From: a virus | Direction: 5' to 3' (one strand) | IMG/VR virus record: IMGVR_UViG_3300042465_002270 | Location: 1-45,515 of that record | DNA length: 45,515 nt | In this document: positions 1 to 6,670 of the stretch, piece after piece | Layout: each line of letters starts with the position of its first letter | How positions within the stretch are numbered: the stretch's first letter is position 1 | Made by a program: the position numbers and the translations under genes | Notes under the pieces: model-generated | Databases searched by the model: none | What the model saw: the letters and a program-made list of their open reading frames with translations, nothing else | Told to the model about the DNA's origin: nothing

Positions 1-25
1 AGGTTATAGGTGTGGTTTGATAAAG

Positions 26-46
26 TTATCCACAGGTTTATCCACA
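26..46 (+). other. Two perfect DnaA boxes
   Basis: TTATCCACA occurs at 26-34 and again at 38-46, same strand, 12 bp apart (about one helical turn). This is the strict bacterial DnaA box. A third perfect box lies on the minus strand at 8322-8330. Two in-phase copies suggest DnaA binding and possibly an origin; no AT-rich unwinding element can be assigned with certainty. Confidence 0.55.
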
Positions 47-390
47 GATAGATCTTACTGATATTTTTTAGATTTATCTTTGAGTGGAGGAAAAGGGAGG
101 GAAGTGGAGTATGGAGCATTTAGACAGAAGGGTTCGTAATGTCCAAGACGTTCAAACCCCCTACCACAAAACCTTCCCAATGTCAAACCTTTCCTTCCAA
201 GCTGTGGAGTATACCATCCAAACCTCTATTTGTCAAACCTTTATAGCCTAAAAACCCTATACAAAATTGCTCGAAATGTCCAATTAATTAATAAAAAAGA
301 ATAAAAAGGTTTTATAAATATTTAGAAACCAGGGAAAAAGGTTTGTTATTCGTAATGTGTTTTATAGTGTAGGGTTTGGTATATCTTTTG

Positions 391-445
391 ATCCCCCGCT
401 GCGGGATGTGTAGCTATCCTAGGAGTCATTTCTGGGGCGGGGGAT
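391..445. other. Inverted repeat, 9-bp GC-rich stem
   Basis: ATCCCCCGC at 391-399 and GCGGGGGAT at 437-445 are perfect inverted copies around a 37-nt loop that itself contains the palindrome CCTAGG. It is strikingly GC-rich for this region. It could be a structured RNA, a terminator without a clear U-tract, or a protein site. Confidence 0.4.
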
Positions 446-463
446 AAATAAGAGAGTTCGTAA

Positions 464-485
464 TGTCAGTAGTATAAGATACAAT
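464..485 (+). promoter_or_regulatory. Possible early-type promoter (TGTCAG-N10-TACAAT)
   Basis: TGTCAG at 464-469 and TACAAT at 480-485 are separated by exactly 10 bp, as in the early promoters. A start near 492 would transcribe rightward, antisense to the gene at 654-911. No convincing gene follows, so this may give a noncoding RNA or be a chance match. Confidence 0.35.
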
Positions 486-627
486 ACAAAACCTTTATAG
501 CTGGTTTGAAGGTTTGTCTATGATTGGGGAAAATTATTCGTTCATCGTAATAAAGTTCTGGGAAAAATTAAATTGGGTTCGTAATAAGGTTTTAAGGTTT
601 GATGGTTTGATGGTTTGTAAAGAAAAT

Positions 628-640
628 CCCGGGGGGCCCC
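628..640. repeat. GC-rich block of the GGGCCCGGG family
   Basis: A pure G/C block just beyond the stop codon of the last minus-strand gene. Related blocks occur at 4021-4029, 5309-5315, 7044-7054, 8331-8340, 9553-9563, 10825-10833 and 12257-12265, nearly all at the 3' ends of minus-strand operons. Function unknown; a terminator or boundary element is possible. Confidence 0.45.
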
Positions 641-653
641 GAAGGGCCAGCCT

Positions 654-911
654 TTATTGTTCTGAAGAAAGCAGATGTTCTAAATCTTCAAACCCTGTAT
701 CACTAAGATTTAATTCAGCCAATAATAATTCCCATGTTTCTTCAACAAAGCGCATACCATCAACAGAAGGCAACGCTAAATGTTCAGCATTAAAATATGC
801 TAATGGAAAACCTAGGTCATTGAACTCCATGAAGTCTTTAAACTCTTCTATGTCATCACGATATATCTGCCCTAGTATTTGGCATTTAGTATAAAAGTCT
901 GTCATTGTCAT
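654..911 (-). CDS. Hypothetical small protein
   Basis: An 85-aa acidic protein of unknown function with no motif I recognise. It is the last gene of the leftmost minus-strand operon. Its start overlaps the 3' end of the upstream gene by 26 bases, which suggests translational coupling; Met3 at 905 is an alternative start. A GC-rich block follows the stop codon. Confidence 0.6.
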   Translation of the reverse strand: MTMTDFYTKCQILGQIYRDDIEEFKDFMEFNDLGFPLAYFNAEHLALPSVDGMRFVEETWELLLAELNLSDTGFEDLEHLLSSEQ

Positions 912-1122
912 ATCCTATTCTCTGTTGTTCCATTATATCATCTTGGAATTGTGCTGACTCTAATACTTCTAGCGACCGCTTAAATAATAAAAGAGGGATT
1001 GCCTTTGCTAGATAGTATCCTACCTTTTCTAGATCAAGAGTAAAGTCTGATAACAATACCGAGATTTTTTGAGCAACCTTTTCCTCTTTGGTGGTATGGG
1101 TACTACGACTAATTCGATACAT
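886..1122 (-). CDS. Hypothetical small protein
   Basis: A 78-aa protein of unknown function, preceded by a strong AGGAGAGG ribosome site. It has its own sigma70-like promoter at 1140-1168, giving a predicted leader of about 11 nt. The N-terminus is basic (RISRSTHTTKEEK) and the middle is a hydrophobic helix-like stretch (LAKAIPLLLF). No family recognised. Confidence 0.6.
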   Translation of the reverse strand: MYRISRSTHTTKEEKVAQKISVLLSDFTLDLEKVGYYLAKAIPLLLFKRSLEVLESAQFQDDIMEQQRIGYDNDRLLY

Positions 1123-1139
1123 GTTTTCCTCTCCTGTTC

Positions 1140-1168
1140 ATTATAGCAAATAAAAGAGAGAGGCGCAA
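1140..1168 (-). promoter_or_regulatory. Sigma70-like promoter TTGCGC-17-TATAAT
   Basis: On the minus strand, TTGCGC (1163-1168) and TATAAT (1140-1145, preceded by TGC) are spaced by 17 bp. The predicted start is near 1133, just upstream of the gene beginning at 1122. This is one of only two ordinary -35/-10 promoters found in the early arm. Confidence 0.6.
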
Positions 1169-1201
1169 GTTCACCACAAGCATGCGCCCCTCATCTTTAT
1201 A

Positions 1202-1360
1202 TTAGCGAGAGGTGACCCGTTCCCCTTGCTTTAGGGCTGTAAGACTGGTATTATCGACAAACTTACCATTCTTACGAAGTACAAGACGTTGAGACTTACC
1301 GTAACGGGTATCCCATGTTTCTAGGTACGGGATTGTTTTTGCTTTTGATTTCTTAGCCAT
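1202..1360 (-). CDS. Hypothetical small basic protein
   Basis: A 52-aa Lys/Arg-rich protein starting MAKKSKAKT, with an AAGGAG ribosome site, 10 bases after the upstream gene. Its centre (ETWDTRYGKSQRLVLRKNGK) suggests a small beta-hairpin protein that could bind nucleic acid. This is inference from composition only; no family recognised. Confidence 0.6.
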   Translation of the reverse strand: MAKKSKAKTIPYLETWDTRYGKSQRLVLRKNGKFVDNTSLTALKQGERVTSR

Positions 1361-1370
1361 TTGTTTCTCC

Positions 1371-1727
1371 TTAGTTAGTTAGTGATAGATGAGGTGCATA
1401 TGCATTAATAAATGCGTTAAATTCAACAGGGTGAATATCAGTAATAGTATTATTAACAAAGTCAACAACAATGCTTTGCTCGCCAAGGTCCCATGACTCA
1501 TTGTTAATTGCATAGATTCCAAAACCGTGCTCGTCTAGAACACTGTCTTGAATAAGATAACTAATCATCATGCGGGTGGCATATGAAGAGTCTGACCAAC
1601 GGGCCCTTGAATGTGTTAGGGCTGCAGCGATATCAGGTTGCCAGTTCATCTGGCCCCAATGACTATATAGTACTACACTAGGCCCTGACTCTGAGTCTTT
1701 AAATATAAAGTTAATACGTGCTCCCAT
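1371..1727 (-). CDS. Hypothetical phage protein
   Basis: A 118-aa protein starting MGARINFIFKD. I believe similar proteins are frequent in actinobacteriophages, but their function is unknown. It begins at the TAATG overlap with the upstream stop codon, so it is translationally coupled. The sequence is a mixed alpha/beta soluble domain without cysteines or membrane segments. Confidence 0.7.
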   Translation of the reverse strand: MGARINFIFKDSESGPSVVLYSHWGQMNWQPDIAAALTHSRARWSDSSYATRMMISYLIQDSVLDEHGFGIYAINNESWDLGEQSIVVDFVNNTITDIHPVEFNAFINAYAPHLSLTN

Positions 1728-1915
1728 TAGTTCTCCTCATCATAACATCCGCAGCATTCTGTGCAGATCTGTTCGTCATCTTTGTAGCAGTTAGGGCACA
1801 TGTACTCTGACATATTCATATCAGGGTCCTTGCACCATTCACATATGGCAACGCATAGTTCGTCGAATGTATACTCAGATAATCGCTTATCTAATCTATT
1901 CGTCGTCATCATCAT
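1727..1915 (-). CDS. Small Cys-rich, probable zinc-binding protein
   Basis: A 62-aa protein (if the first of three adjacent Met codons is used) with a dense set of cysteines: CEWC, CPNC and CTECCGC. The pattern suggests one or two zinc ribbons. The start lies inside the acidic 3' end of the upstream gene; the longer frame upstream overlaps that gene fully and is not used. Function unknown. Confidence 0.6.
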   Translation of the reverse strand: MMMTTNRLDKRLSEYTFDELCVAICEWCKDPDMNMSEYMCPNCYKDDEQICTECCGCYDEEN

Positions 1916-2195
1916 CGTATGGGTCTGAGATGTATTCTTTCTCCAACATCCACTCCCTGATATCCTCGTGAAGTGACTCCGAACCAAACTCCATGGAGAA
2001 ACCCATGCCGTTCTCTACGGCCTCACATAGGTGCCCCCACATTTGCTCCTCTGTTACATTTACTTTATACTCCTGATCGCCTAAAATACTTTTAACAACA
2101 TCCCATGTCCATAGCCATACTAGTGAAGGGAATAGGTCAGTAGATTCTAGAAGGGATATACATTGGTTTAGTTTATCTTTGTCATCATTTTTCAT
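1896..2195 (-). CDS. Hypothetical acidic protein
   Basis: A 99-aa protein starting MKNDDKDKLNQ and ending in a run of aspartates (DPYDDDDDE). The start overlaps the upstream stop by 11 bases and was chosen over a longer in-frame start lying deeper in the upstream gene. Trp-rich centre (LVWLWTWD). No family recognised. Confidence 0.6.
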   Translation of the reverse strand: MKNDDKDKLNQCISLLESTDLFPSLVWLWTWDVVKSILGDQEYKVNVTEEQMWGHLCEAVENGMGFSMEFGSESLHEDIREWMLEKEYISDPYDDDDDE

Positions 2196-2532
2196 AGTGG
2201 TCAATATCCCCTTCGAAATCAATAACTACCTTAGTAATTGTGCCTTCCTCGTCTTTGTGAACATAGACAGGATAAACTCCGTCACCAAGTCCAGTATTAA
2301 ATACGACAGCGGTAGCAGTTTCTAATTGCCCAAAGTCTTTAGCAAGTGTAGTAGCGCTAGCACCCTGATAAGAGTACTGACCTTCTTTGCCTTCGATATT
2401 CCATTCCTCATTTTTATTGGTATCCCATTGGTCAAGGTAGGCTGGATCGCCAACCATTGCTTGCCCTGAGTCAATAGCGATCATGCCAGCGTAGTGTAGT
2501 TCTAGGTCTAGTGTTATGTTTTTTGTGGTCAT
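2185..2532 (-). CDS. Hypothetical protein, possibly DUF4241-like
   Basis: A 115-aa soluble beta-rich protein. The motifs DSGQAMVGDPAY near the N-terminus and FNTGLGDGVYPVYV near residues 79-92 resemble the DUF4241 family as I remember it; the assignment is tentative. The start follows a GAGGAG ribosome site formed by the end of the upstream gene. Function unknown. Confidence 0.6.
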   Translation of the reverse strand: MTTKNITLDLELHYAGMIAIDSGQAMVGDPAYLDQWDTNKNEEWNIEGKEGQYSYQGASATTLAKDFGQLETATAVVFNTGLGDGVYPVYVHKDEEGTITKVVIDFEGDIDHYEK

Positions 2533-2541
2533 ACTACAATT

Positions 2542-2874
2542 TTACTCCTCATCCTCATCATTGTCAAGTTCATCGTCTGCTGGGATAACTAAAGCTTGAA
2601 CATCATTTACCCAAGGCCGTTCAGTAATAAAATATCCAATCCGATTAACAAAACTATAACCAGACCAGATATACGTGCCTCCATCATCACCATCCCCATA
2701 AGTCCAAATAACGTTATCATTAGCCCCCTGTATAAATGTTAGTTCATCTCCATATGTTTCAAACATATAGCCATACTCTCCATCGCTAAATGAAGCATTC
2801 TCGTCTATATGATTAGGTATTGGCTTGTAGGTATCAAACCATTCATCATAGTCCATTTCAATTAGGATACTCAT
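2542..2874 (-). CDS. Hypothetical acidic protein
   Basis: A 110-aa, strongly acidic protein (C-terminus ADDELDNDEDEE) with many Gly, Tyr and Trp. It starts at an ATGA overlap with the upstream gene. No known domain recognised. It belongs to the co-directional early operon running from 3882 to 1202. Confidence 0.65.
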   Translation of the reverse strand: MSILIEMDYDEWFDTYKPIPNHIDENASFSDGEYGYMFETYGDELTFIQGANDNVIWTYGDGDDGGTYIWSGYSFVNRIGYFITERPWVNDVQALVIPADDELDNDEDEE

Positions 2875-3050
2875 ACTTTACCCTCAATGTTAATAGACTC
2901 ACACTCTTTACAGGTGGCTTCCTCTGGTTCATGATACTCTTTATAGATTACATCTATCATCTCACCGCTTTCGTCATACTCGGCTTCGTTGTAACTGTTC
3001 TCACAGTAAGTAAAGAATTTAGTGTTACCACAATCTAAACATTTAGGCAT
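2871..3050 (-). CDS. Small zinc-ribbon protein
   Basis: A 59-aa protein starting MPKCLDCGNTKFF, with a second pair CKEC near the C-terminus. CxxC...CxxC is a classical zinc ribbon. The start was set at the Met after a GAGGAG site; it overlaps the upstream stop by 8 bases. A role in binding DNA, RNA or a host polymerase is possible but only inferred. Confidence 0.65.
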   Translation of the reverse strand: MPKCLDCGNTKFFTYCENSYNEAEYDESGEMIDVIYKEYHEPEEATCKECESINIEGKV

Positions 3051-3324
3051 TATATTTCTCCTCAATATTTTTACGGTCAATACTTAAATTATACGTTAGG
3101 CAGTACATATCTGTCAAGGCCTGTAGGTACCCCTGATGATAATCATCTGATTCATCATACTCATCTTCTTCTAATGGGTCCCCGTTTTTAGCAGCCTCCC
3201 ATATTTGTTCAGTAATAAGCATTAGATTCTTTAGTTCACCATGCATGATATCAATTAATGGAATAGAGATATCTTCTAATGCCTTAGTTAAATGGTCAGG
3301 TATAAAAGGATACTTATCGCTCAT
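3043..3324 (-). CDS. Hypothetical protein
   Basis: A 93-aa mainly helical protein starting MSDKYPFIPDHL, chosen because a GGAG ribosome site lies 8 bases upstream and the start overlaps the previous gene by 11 bases. Rich in Asp and Glu (EEDEYDESDD). No family recognised. Confidence 0.65.
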   Translation of the reverse strand: MSDKYPFIPDHLTKALEDISIPLIDIMHGELKNLMLITEQIWEAAKNGDPLEEDEYDESDDYHQGYLQALTDMYCLTYNLSIDRKNIEEKYNA

Positions 3325-3478
3325 TGATATACTCCAAGTAATGATTAGATACGTTGATAGCACCTTCTAAGGCAACTCTATCATTAGCCCAACGACCAGA
3401 GTTTTCAATTGTCTCTAAGTCTTGTTCCATTGATATCTTATGTATGTTTATATACTCAGTTATTGTTTTTAGGTCCAT
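3314..3478 (-). CDS. Small hypothetical protein
   Basis: A 54-aa helical protein (MDLKTITEYINIHKISMEQ...) too short for standard ORF cut-offs. It fits tightly in the operon, 3 bases after the upstream gene and overlapping the next by 11. A TATAAT on the minus strand at 3485-3490 would start transcription exactly at its ATG, so it may also be expressed from a leaderless mRNA. Confidence 0.6.
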   Translation of the reverse strand: MDLKTITEYINIHKISMEQDLETIENSGRWANDRVALEGAINVSNHYLEYINER

Positions 3479-3481
3479 ATA

Positions 3482-3724
3482 CTAATTATAGGGGTTTGAA
3501 TTGATTTTTACAAGCGGCGTAGGTGTGATACTGGTCACATCACTATGGTGTGAGGCAAAGATAGAACCTGGTAGGACATGTGTGTTTAATTTAATAATGG
3601 CCTGGTGAGGGCACGGACAAATCGGGGTAGCAATATATTCATCTTTCCAATAAGTAGTAATCTCCATAAGAGTATCACACTCAGTACAAAGAAACTCATG
3701 CTTAGTCCAGTGGTTTGAAAACAT
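3482..3724 (-). CDS. Small probable zinc-binding protein
   Basis: An 80-aa protein with CTEC near residues 13-16 and CPCPH near 36-40, a likely zinc-ribbon arrangement. It begins at a TAATG overlap with the upstream gene. The Thr/Ser/Pro-rich C-terminus looks disordered. Function unknown. Confidence 0.6.
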   Translation of the reverse strand: MFSNHWTKHEFLCTECDTLMEITTYWKDEYIATPICPCPHQAIIKLNTHVLPGSIFASHHSDVTSITPTPLVKINSNPYN

Positions 3725-3882
3725 TAGTCAAAGTACCCTTCTGCCCATAGACCTTGTAAGAATTCGTGAGCGGTAACTAAATAATTATGAATAGCAGGAT
3801 TCTCATCAGCATTAATTAAGAGATCAGCAGAGCCAACTCCATAAATCATATTATCTAAATCTTCTTTAGTATAGCCAAGCAT
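3724..3882 (-). CDS. Small hypothetical protein, first gene of operon
   Basis: A 52-aa helical protein (MLGYTKEDLDNMIYGVGSAD...) after a CAAGGAG site, 24 nt downstream of the predicted start of transcription from the sigma70-like promoter at 3913-3941. First gene of the leftmost minus-strand operon. Family not recognised. Confidence 0.65.
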   Translation of the reverse strand: MLGYTKEDLDNMIYGVGSADLLINADENPAIHNYLVTAHEFLQGLWAEGYFD

Positions 3883-3912
3883 AATTCTCCTTGTGGTTTG
3901 TGGTATGTATTA

Positions 3913-3941
3913 ATTATCGCATGGATTTGGGAAAAAGTCAA
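3913..3941 (-). promoter_or_regulatory. Sigma70-like promoter TTGACT-17-GATAAT
   Basis: TTGACT (3936-3941) and GATAAT (3913-3918) are 17 bp apart on the minus strand and direct transcription of the operon from 3882 down to about 1202. The -35 box lies inside one of the GGGAAAA-N12-CGTAA motifs (3929-3952), which could therefore act as an operator here. Confidence 0.65.
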
Positions 3942-3985
3942 CTCTATCGTAATTAGAAATTGGGAAAAATGTCATCTTACCGTAA
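3929..3985 (+). repeat. Two GGGAAAA-N12-CGTAA motif copies
   Basis: Copies at 3929-3952 and 3962-3985, each with CGTAA starting exactly 19 bases after the first G and lying 33 bp apart. They cover the -35 region and upstream flank of the leftmost operon promoter. Confidence 0.5.
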
Positions 3986-4020
3986 TAAGGTTTGTAAGAA
4001 AATGTTATAAAAATATCAAT

Positions 4021-4029
4021 CCCGGGCCC
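4021..4029. repeat. CCCGGGCCC block after tRNA
   Basis: Nine G/C bases directly after the 3' end of the tRNA on the minus strand, followed by TTTTT some bases later (minus sense). Member of the GC-block family; may help end the DUF932-tRNA transcript. Confidence 0.4.
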
Positions 4030-4032
4030 TTG

Positions 4033-4106
4033 CGATCTGTATCGGACTTGAACCGACGACCTCTACCGTGACAGGGTAGCGCTCTAACCAACTGAGCTAA
4101 CAGACC
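4033..4106 (-). tRNA. tRNA-Asp (anticodon GTC)
   Basis: A 74-nt tRNA with a complete cloverleaf: acceptor GGTCTGT/ACAGATC (one G-U), D-arm GCTC...GAGC with AGTTGGTTA, anticodon stem CTACC/GGTAG around the loop CTGTCAC, and T-arm GTCGG-TTCAAGT-CCGAT. The anticodon is GTC (Asp) and the discriminator is G, as expected for tRNA-Asp. CCA is not encoded (CAA follows). It lies downstream of the DUF932 gene on the same strand and is probably co-transcribed from the promoter at 5195-5216. Confidence 0.95.
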
Positions 4107-4112
4107 TAATGG

Positions 4113-4135
4113 TGAGCAGTTTGAAATCATGCTCA
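4113..4135 (-). other. Post-stop RNA hairpin, copy A
   Basis: TGAGCA and TGCTCA form a 6-bp stem around an 11-nt loop, 11 bases after the DUF932 stop codon and before the tRNA. It belongs to a family of five similar elements (also 5324-5344, 6066-6088, 6592-6614, 9568-9588), each following a minus-strand stop codon and sharing TCCT before the stem and AAACT at the end of the loop (minus sense). Perhaps a processing or termination signal. Confidence 0.5.
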
Positions 4136-4145
4136 GGATTTTTTG

Positions 4146-5162
4146 TTAGGCTAACGCCATAACATTTTGAACAACCTTTAGCAAACGATTTTTTTCTGCG
4201 TTGATAGCAGGATCAAATCCACTTGCGCTTGCGAGCATAGATTCGTTATTGCCACCACGAGCAGAACGATACCAGTCAAGGCGTTCGGTAAGAGCGTTAA
4301 ACGCACCCCACGCATTACCAGCAATCATTCCATTAAACTCACCAGTGTAAATATCATTGACCATGCCAACTTTATTTTCCCACTTTTTGATTGAGCCTTT
4401 AGAATCCTTGTCGGGCTTAGGATAAGCAGCAAGAATGATGTCATTGAATGACTTAGCATTGACTTCTTTTTCGATCATTGCCTTAGCCATGATGTCAAAT
4501 TCGTCCATATACTTGTTAGCCATGCCAAGAGTTTCACGAGCAATTTGTACCTTGCCGTTAGCAGTTTGAGTATGGCGAATCTTGAAAGATTGCTTGACAC
4601 CATTCTTTTTCTTGATTGAACCAAGAGCAAGGTTGAGAGTGTTAGCGCATACAACACGAACTGGCGTGATACTTGCTTGAATAGCAATCGAGCCGTCATG
4701 TGATGTGTTGATGAGCAAATAAGTTTTAACCTTATCGGCAACACCATTAGGGTCAAGAATTGTTTCACGCTCTAGTGCTAACGCACCGAATACGACACGA
4801 CCACCCTTGATTGAGCCAGCAGTTTCCCAACGACCACCGCCGTCTAGGATATTGTCACCGAATGAGAATAGATCCTCATTCTGTAGTGGGTGATAACGTT
4901 CTCCAACGATACCAAGAATATCGGTTTGAGTGTTATCTGTGGGATTAGTACGCAAGACATATTGGTACGCCTTGTCGCTTGCTAGATGTGCTGGGGTTTC
5001 CAAATCCTCAAGACGAACATTCCACCCATTAAGGTTAGCAGCAGCCAACATTTCTGTGGTAGATTTTTCCTCTGTGAATACAGTACCCAATCCATGCCAA
5101 GCAGGTTCACGGAAAGAAGCGAATGAAGCCTTGCCGTTTTGTGTTTCGATGTCATGTGCCAT
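4146..5162 (-). CDS. DUF932 / TIGR03299 phage-plasmid protein
   Basis: A 338-aa protein of the DUF932 family (TIGR03299, phage/plasmid-like protein), recognised from the N-terminus (ETQNGKASFASFREPAWHGLG) and the middle stretch SITPVRVVCANTLNLAL (about residues 164-180). These proteins are common early genes in phages and plasmids; their biochemical role is not established. It is of family-typical length and intact. It has its own early promoter, a leader of about 26 nt and an AGAAAAGGAAA ribosome site. A conserved hairpin and the tRNA-Asp follow it on the same strand. Confidence 0.85.
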   Translation of the reverse strand: MAHDIETQNGKASFASFREPAWHGLGTVFTEEKSTTEMLAAANLNGWNVRLEDLETPAHLASDKAYQYVLRTNPTDNTQTDILGIVGERYHPLQNEDLFSFGDNILDGGGRWETAGSIKGGRVVFGALALERETILDPNGVADKVKTYLLINTSHDGSIAIQASITPVRVVCANTLNLALGSIKKKNGVKQSFKIRHTQTANGKVQIARETLGMANKYMDEFDIMAKAMIEKEVNAKSFNDIILAAYPKPDKDSKGSIKKWENKVGMVNDIYTGEFNGMIAGNAWGAFNALTERLDWYRSARGGNNESMLASASGFDPAINAEKNRLLKVVQNVMALA

Positions 5163-5194
5163 GAGTTTATTTCCTTTTCTGTTGTTGAATCTTA

Positions 5195-5216
5195 AGTATA
5201 GCAGGATAGACTGACA
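5195..5216 (-). promoter_or_regulatory. Early promoter TGTCAG-N10-TATACT
   Basis: TGTCAG (5211-5216) and TATACT (5195-5200, with TGC before it) on the minus strand, 10 bp apart. Predicted start near 5188, giving a 26-nt leader for the DUF932 gene. Confidence 0.75.
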
Positions 5217-5262
5217 AATACAACTTAGGACAGTTAAACATGGACAATCTGGACATTTTTCA

Positions 5263-5278
5263 AGTGATCTTAATCACA
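5263..5278. promoter_or_regulatory. CRP/GlxR-like palindrome
   Basis: AGTGA-N6-TCACA, one base from the perfect CRP-type site TGTGA-N6-TCACA. Its centre is about 82 bp upstream of the predicted start of the DUF932 promoter. Confidence 0.5.
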
Positions 5279-5323
5279 GCTAATAGATTTGACAAATTAA
5301 GATTTTTGCCCCGGGATTTGTGA

Positions 5324-5344
5324 AGCAGTTTAAGGACGTGCTCA
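5324..5344 (-). other. Post-stop RNA hairpin, copy B (weak)
   Basis: AGCA/TGCT stem (4 bp) with the shared loop start GTTTAAGGACG, 20 bases after the stop at 5365. It is the least well paired member of the five-copy family. A CCCCGGG block (5309-5315) follows it. Confidence 0.35.
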
Positions 5345-5364
5345 GGTCCATTAGTAGCCCCCTA

Positions 5365-5772
5365 CTAAATTATTTCAGTACGGTCAACGCTTCCCGAAAT
5401 ATATTCTACGCCTTCAGGATAAGAGACAGAATCAAAATCAATATCATGAATTAAATTTAGCGCTGACTCTTCATCACGAGCCCGACATGTCACTGAGTAT
5501 TGAACTGATACTTCTAATTCAAATTCTTGTGTTAATTCAAAACCAGCAATGTCGGCAATCTCTTGCGCTTCTGCTTCATTGATTGAAGCCTCTTCCAATG
5601 CGTTCATAGTCCATTCGTGAAGGTCATCCCGTAGTTTTTGTAGGGTGCCTGCTGTGTCATAGTCACGCTGTGCTAAGCGCTGGGAATGTAAAACTAAATC
5701 ATTGATTCGCTCCTCTTGCTTAGCGATAGTGGCCTTAAGAAAATCCTCTGTTGCGATTGCTGTTGTATTCAT
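5365..5772 (-). CDS. Hypothetical protein, coiled-coil N-terminus
   Basis: A 135-aa acidic protein. Residues 10-60 look like a helical coiled coil (ATIAKQEERINDLVLHSQRL); the C-terminal half (FELEVSVQYSVTCRARDEESALNLI) looks like a small beta-alpha domain. The latter resembles the repeated beta-strand modules of phage proteins that read EVxVxxxVxxxAxDEEEA, but no function follows. It is 3 bases downstream of the preceding gene. Confidence 0.65.
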   Translation of the reverse strand: MNTTAIATEDFLKATIAKQEERINDLVLHSQRLAQRDYDTAGTLQKLRDDLHEWTMNALEEASINEAEAQEIADIAGFELTQEFELEVSVQYSVTCRARDEESALNLIHDIDFDSVSYPEGVEYISGSVDRTEII

Positions 5773-5775
5773 GGG

Positions 5776-6039
5776 CTACTCCATACTCTCTGTTAGTTGT
5801 TTCATTTCTTTAATTGTATCAACCATGTCTGACATATCTGATTCTGATAAGCAAATAGTTGAAACAAGTGTTGCTGTTAGTGCTGATAGTGAGGCACTAT
5901 ATTTAAATAGTAATTGAGCAAATTGTTCGTTTTCCATGTACTCACGATTGCTAAACATGAATTGTGCTAAACTCATTAGTTCAGGATCAAATAGGGCTTC
6001 CTCTGTTGCTTCTTTAATTTGTAACATTGTGCTAATCAT
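5776..6039 (-). CDS. Hypothetical helical protein
   Basis: An 87-aa protein, probably all-helical, Met-rich and acidic. Met5 at 6027 is an alternative start. It lies between the conserved hairpin C and the coiled-coil gene and shares the operon started at 6564-6585. No family recognised. Confidence 0.6.
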   Translation of the reverse strand: MISTMLQIKEATEEALFDPELMSLAQFMFSNREYMENEQFAQLLFKYSASLSALTATLVSTICLSESDMSDMVDTIKEMKQLTESME

Positions 6040-6065
6040 TGGGCTACCTTTCTAAAGTTTTGTGT

Positions 6066-6088
6066 TGAGCAGTTTCTAGTCATGCTCA
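6066..6088 (-). other. Post-stop RNA hairpin, copy C
   Basis: TGAGCA/TGCTCA 6-bp stem around an 11-nt loop, 20 bases after the stop codon at 6109. Nearly identical in stem to copy A, with a different loop centre. Confidence 0.5.
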
Positions 6089-6108
6089 GGACATTTCCGA
6101 TTAAGGAA

Positions 6109-6531
6109 TTATAGGTATTCGGCTACCGCATTGTAAGTTGAGGTATTAACTGTTTCCTCATCTGTCATCTTTAGAATACGAATTGCGTTTGACAATTCTT
6201 TCTTAGACTCACGATAAGTGCTTGCGTGAATAAACTCGAACTCACGCTCTGGCTCTGCTGGCATATCCTTTTCGGATACTGTCAAGTCAAAGTCAATGTT
6301 TAGTGTGTTGTTGTATGAGCGATAGTTAGTGCGTAGGTTAAAAGACTTCTTGACATTAGCCATAGCGAAGGCAAAGACATCTGCTTTCCACTTTTCAGTA
6401 GCCTTCTCGAACTTTGCTTCATTAACTGCTTGCGTTGCGTAGTCTGCCTCTAACTTAGCAAGGGAGGCTTCTAGTCCTGTGATGATTTTAATTGTTGGTA
6501 CTTTTACATTTATTGCTTTGCTTCTAGCCAT
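6109..6531 (-). CDS. Hypothetical protein
   Basis: A 140-aa soluble protein (MARSKAINVKVPTIKIITGLE...). The N-terminal half is helical and Ala/Lys-rich; the centre (NNTLNIDFDLTVSEKDMP) is a beta-strand pair. I believe related hypothetical proteins occur in actinobacteriophages. It follows an early promoter with a leader of about 26 nt and an AGAAAAGGAAA ribosome site, the same leader as the DUF932 gene. Confidence 0.7.
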   Translation of the reverse strand: MARSKAINVKVPTIKIITGLEASLAKLEADYATQAVNEAKFEKATEKWKADVFAFAMANVKKSFNLRTNYRSYNNTLNIDFDLTVSEKDMPAEPEREFEFIHASTYRESKKELSNAIRILKMTDEETVNTSTYNAVAEYL

Positions 6532-6563
6532 GTGTTTTCCTTTTCTGTTTGTGGTGTATTTAT

Positions 6564-6585
6564 ATTATAGGGGGTTGGTCTGACA
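6564..6585 (-). promoter_or_regulatory. Early promoter TGTCAG-N10-TATAAT
   Basis: TGTCAG (6580-6585) and a perfect TATAAT (6564-6569) on the minus strand, 10 bp apart. Predicted start near 6557; drives 6531 to about 5365. Confidence 0.75.
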
Positions 6586-6591
6586 TTTTGG

Positions 6592-6614
6592 TGAGCCTTT
6601 TGGTATCTTGCTCA
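6592..6614 (-). other. Post-stop RNA hairpin, copy D
   Basis: TGAGC/GCTCA 5-bp stem with a 13-nt loop, downstream of the gene ending at 6671 and immediately before the next early promoter. Shares TCCTGAGC (minus sense) with copies A and C. Confidence 0.45.
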
Positions 6615-6670
6615 GGATAGTTCACGCCACTTATTTATAGTGCCTGTACGCTAGGCACTTAGTAATTAGA

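Larger units (their letters stand above)
332..584 (+). repeat. Cluster of bipartite GGGAAAA-N12-CGTAA motifs
   Basis: GGGAAAA followed by CGTAA starting 19 bases after it occurs at 332-355 and 527-550, with near copies at 441-463 (spacing 18) and 560-584 (spacing 20). Further copies lie only in early intergenic regions: 3929-3952, 3962-3985, 9497-9520, 12200-12222 (spacing 18) and a degenerate one at 6966-6989. The constant spacing over about two helical turns suggests a protein-binding site (operator or iteron). The binding protein is unknown. Confidence 0.5.
1..653. other. Noncoding region, possible origin or control region
   Basis: No convincing gene is seen in these 653 bases. The stretch is AT-rich and holds two perfect DnaA boxes, several copies of a bipartite GGGAAAA/CGTAA motif, many AAACCTTT or GGTTTG words (including a tandem GGTTTGAT near 597-615), a 9-bp inverted repeat with a long loop, and one copy of the early-promoter motif. 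A 125-codon plus-strand frame begins near 520 but runs antisense through the first minus-strand gene and looks like chance. A replication origin is possible but not shown; it could also be the control region of genes left of the window. Confidence 0.45.

Noticed and set aside
514-894. Plus-strand open frame of about 125 codons after the promoter-like site at 464-485
   Set aside because: It runs through repeated noncoding motifs and antisense to the gene at 654-911; composition is not protein-like. The promoter copy is kept only as possible.
3527-3552. TCACA...TGTGA element resembling a CRP site
   Set aside because: The half-sites are in the reverse order for a CRP palindrome and lie inside a coding gene.
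4475-4768. Second minus-strand frame inside the DUF932 gene
   Set aside because: Different frame of a well-supported gene with no start signal.
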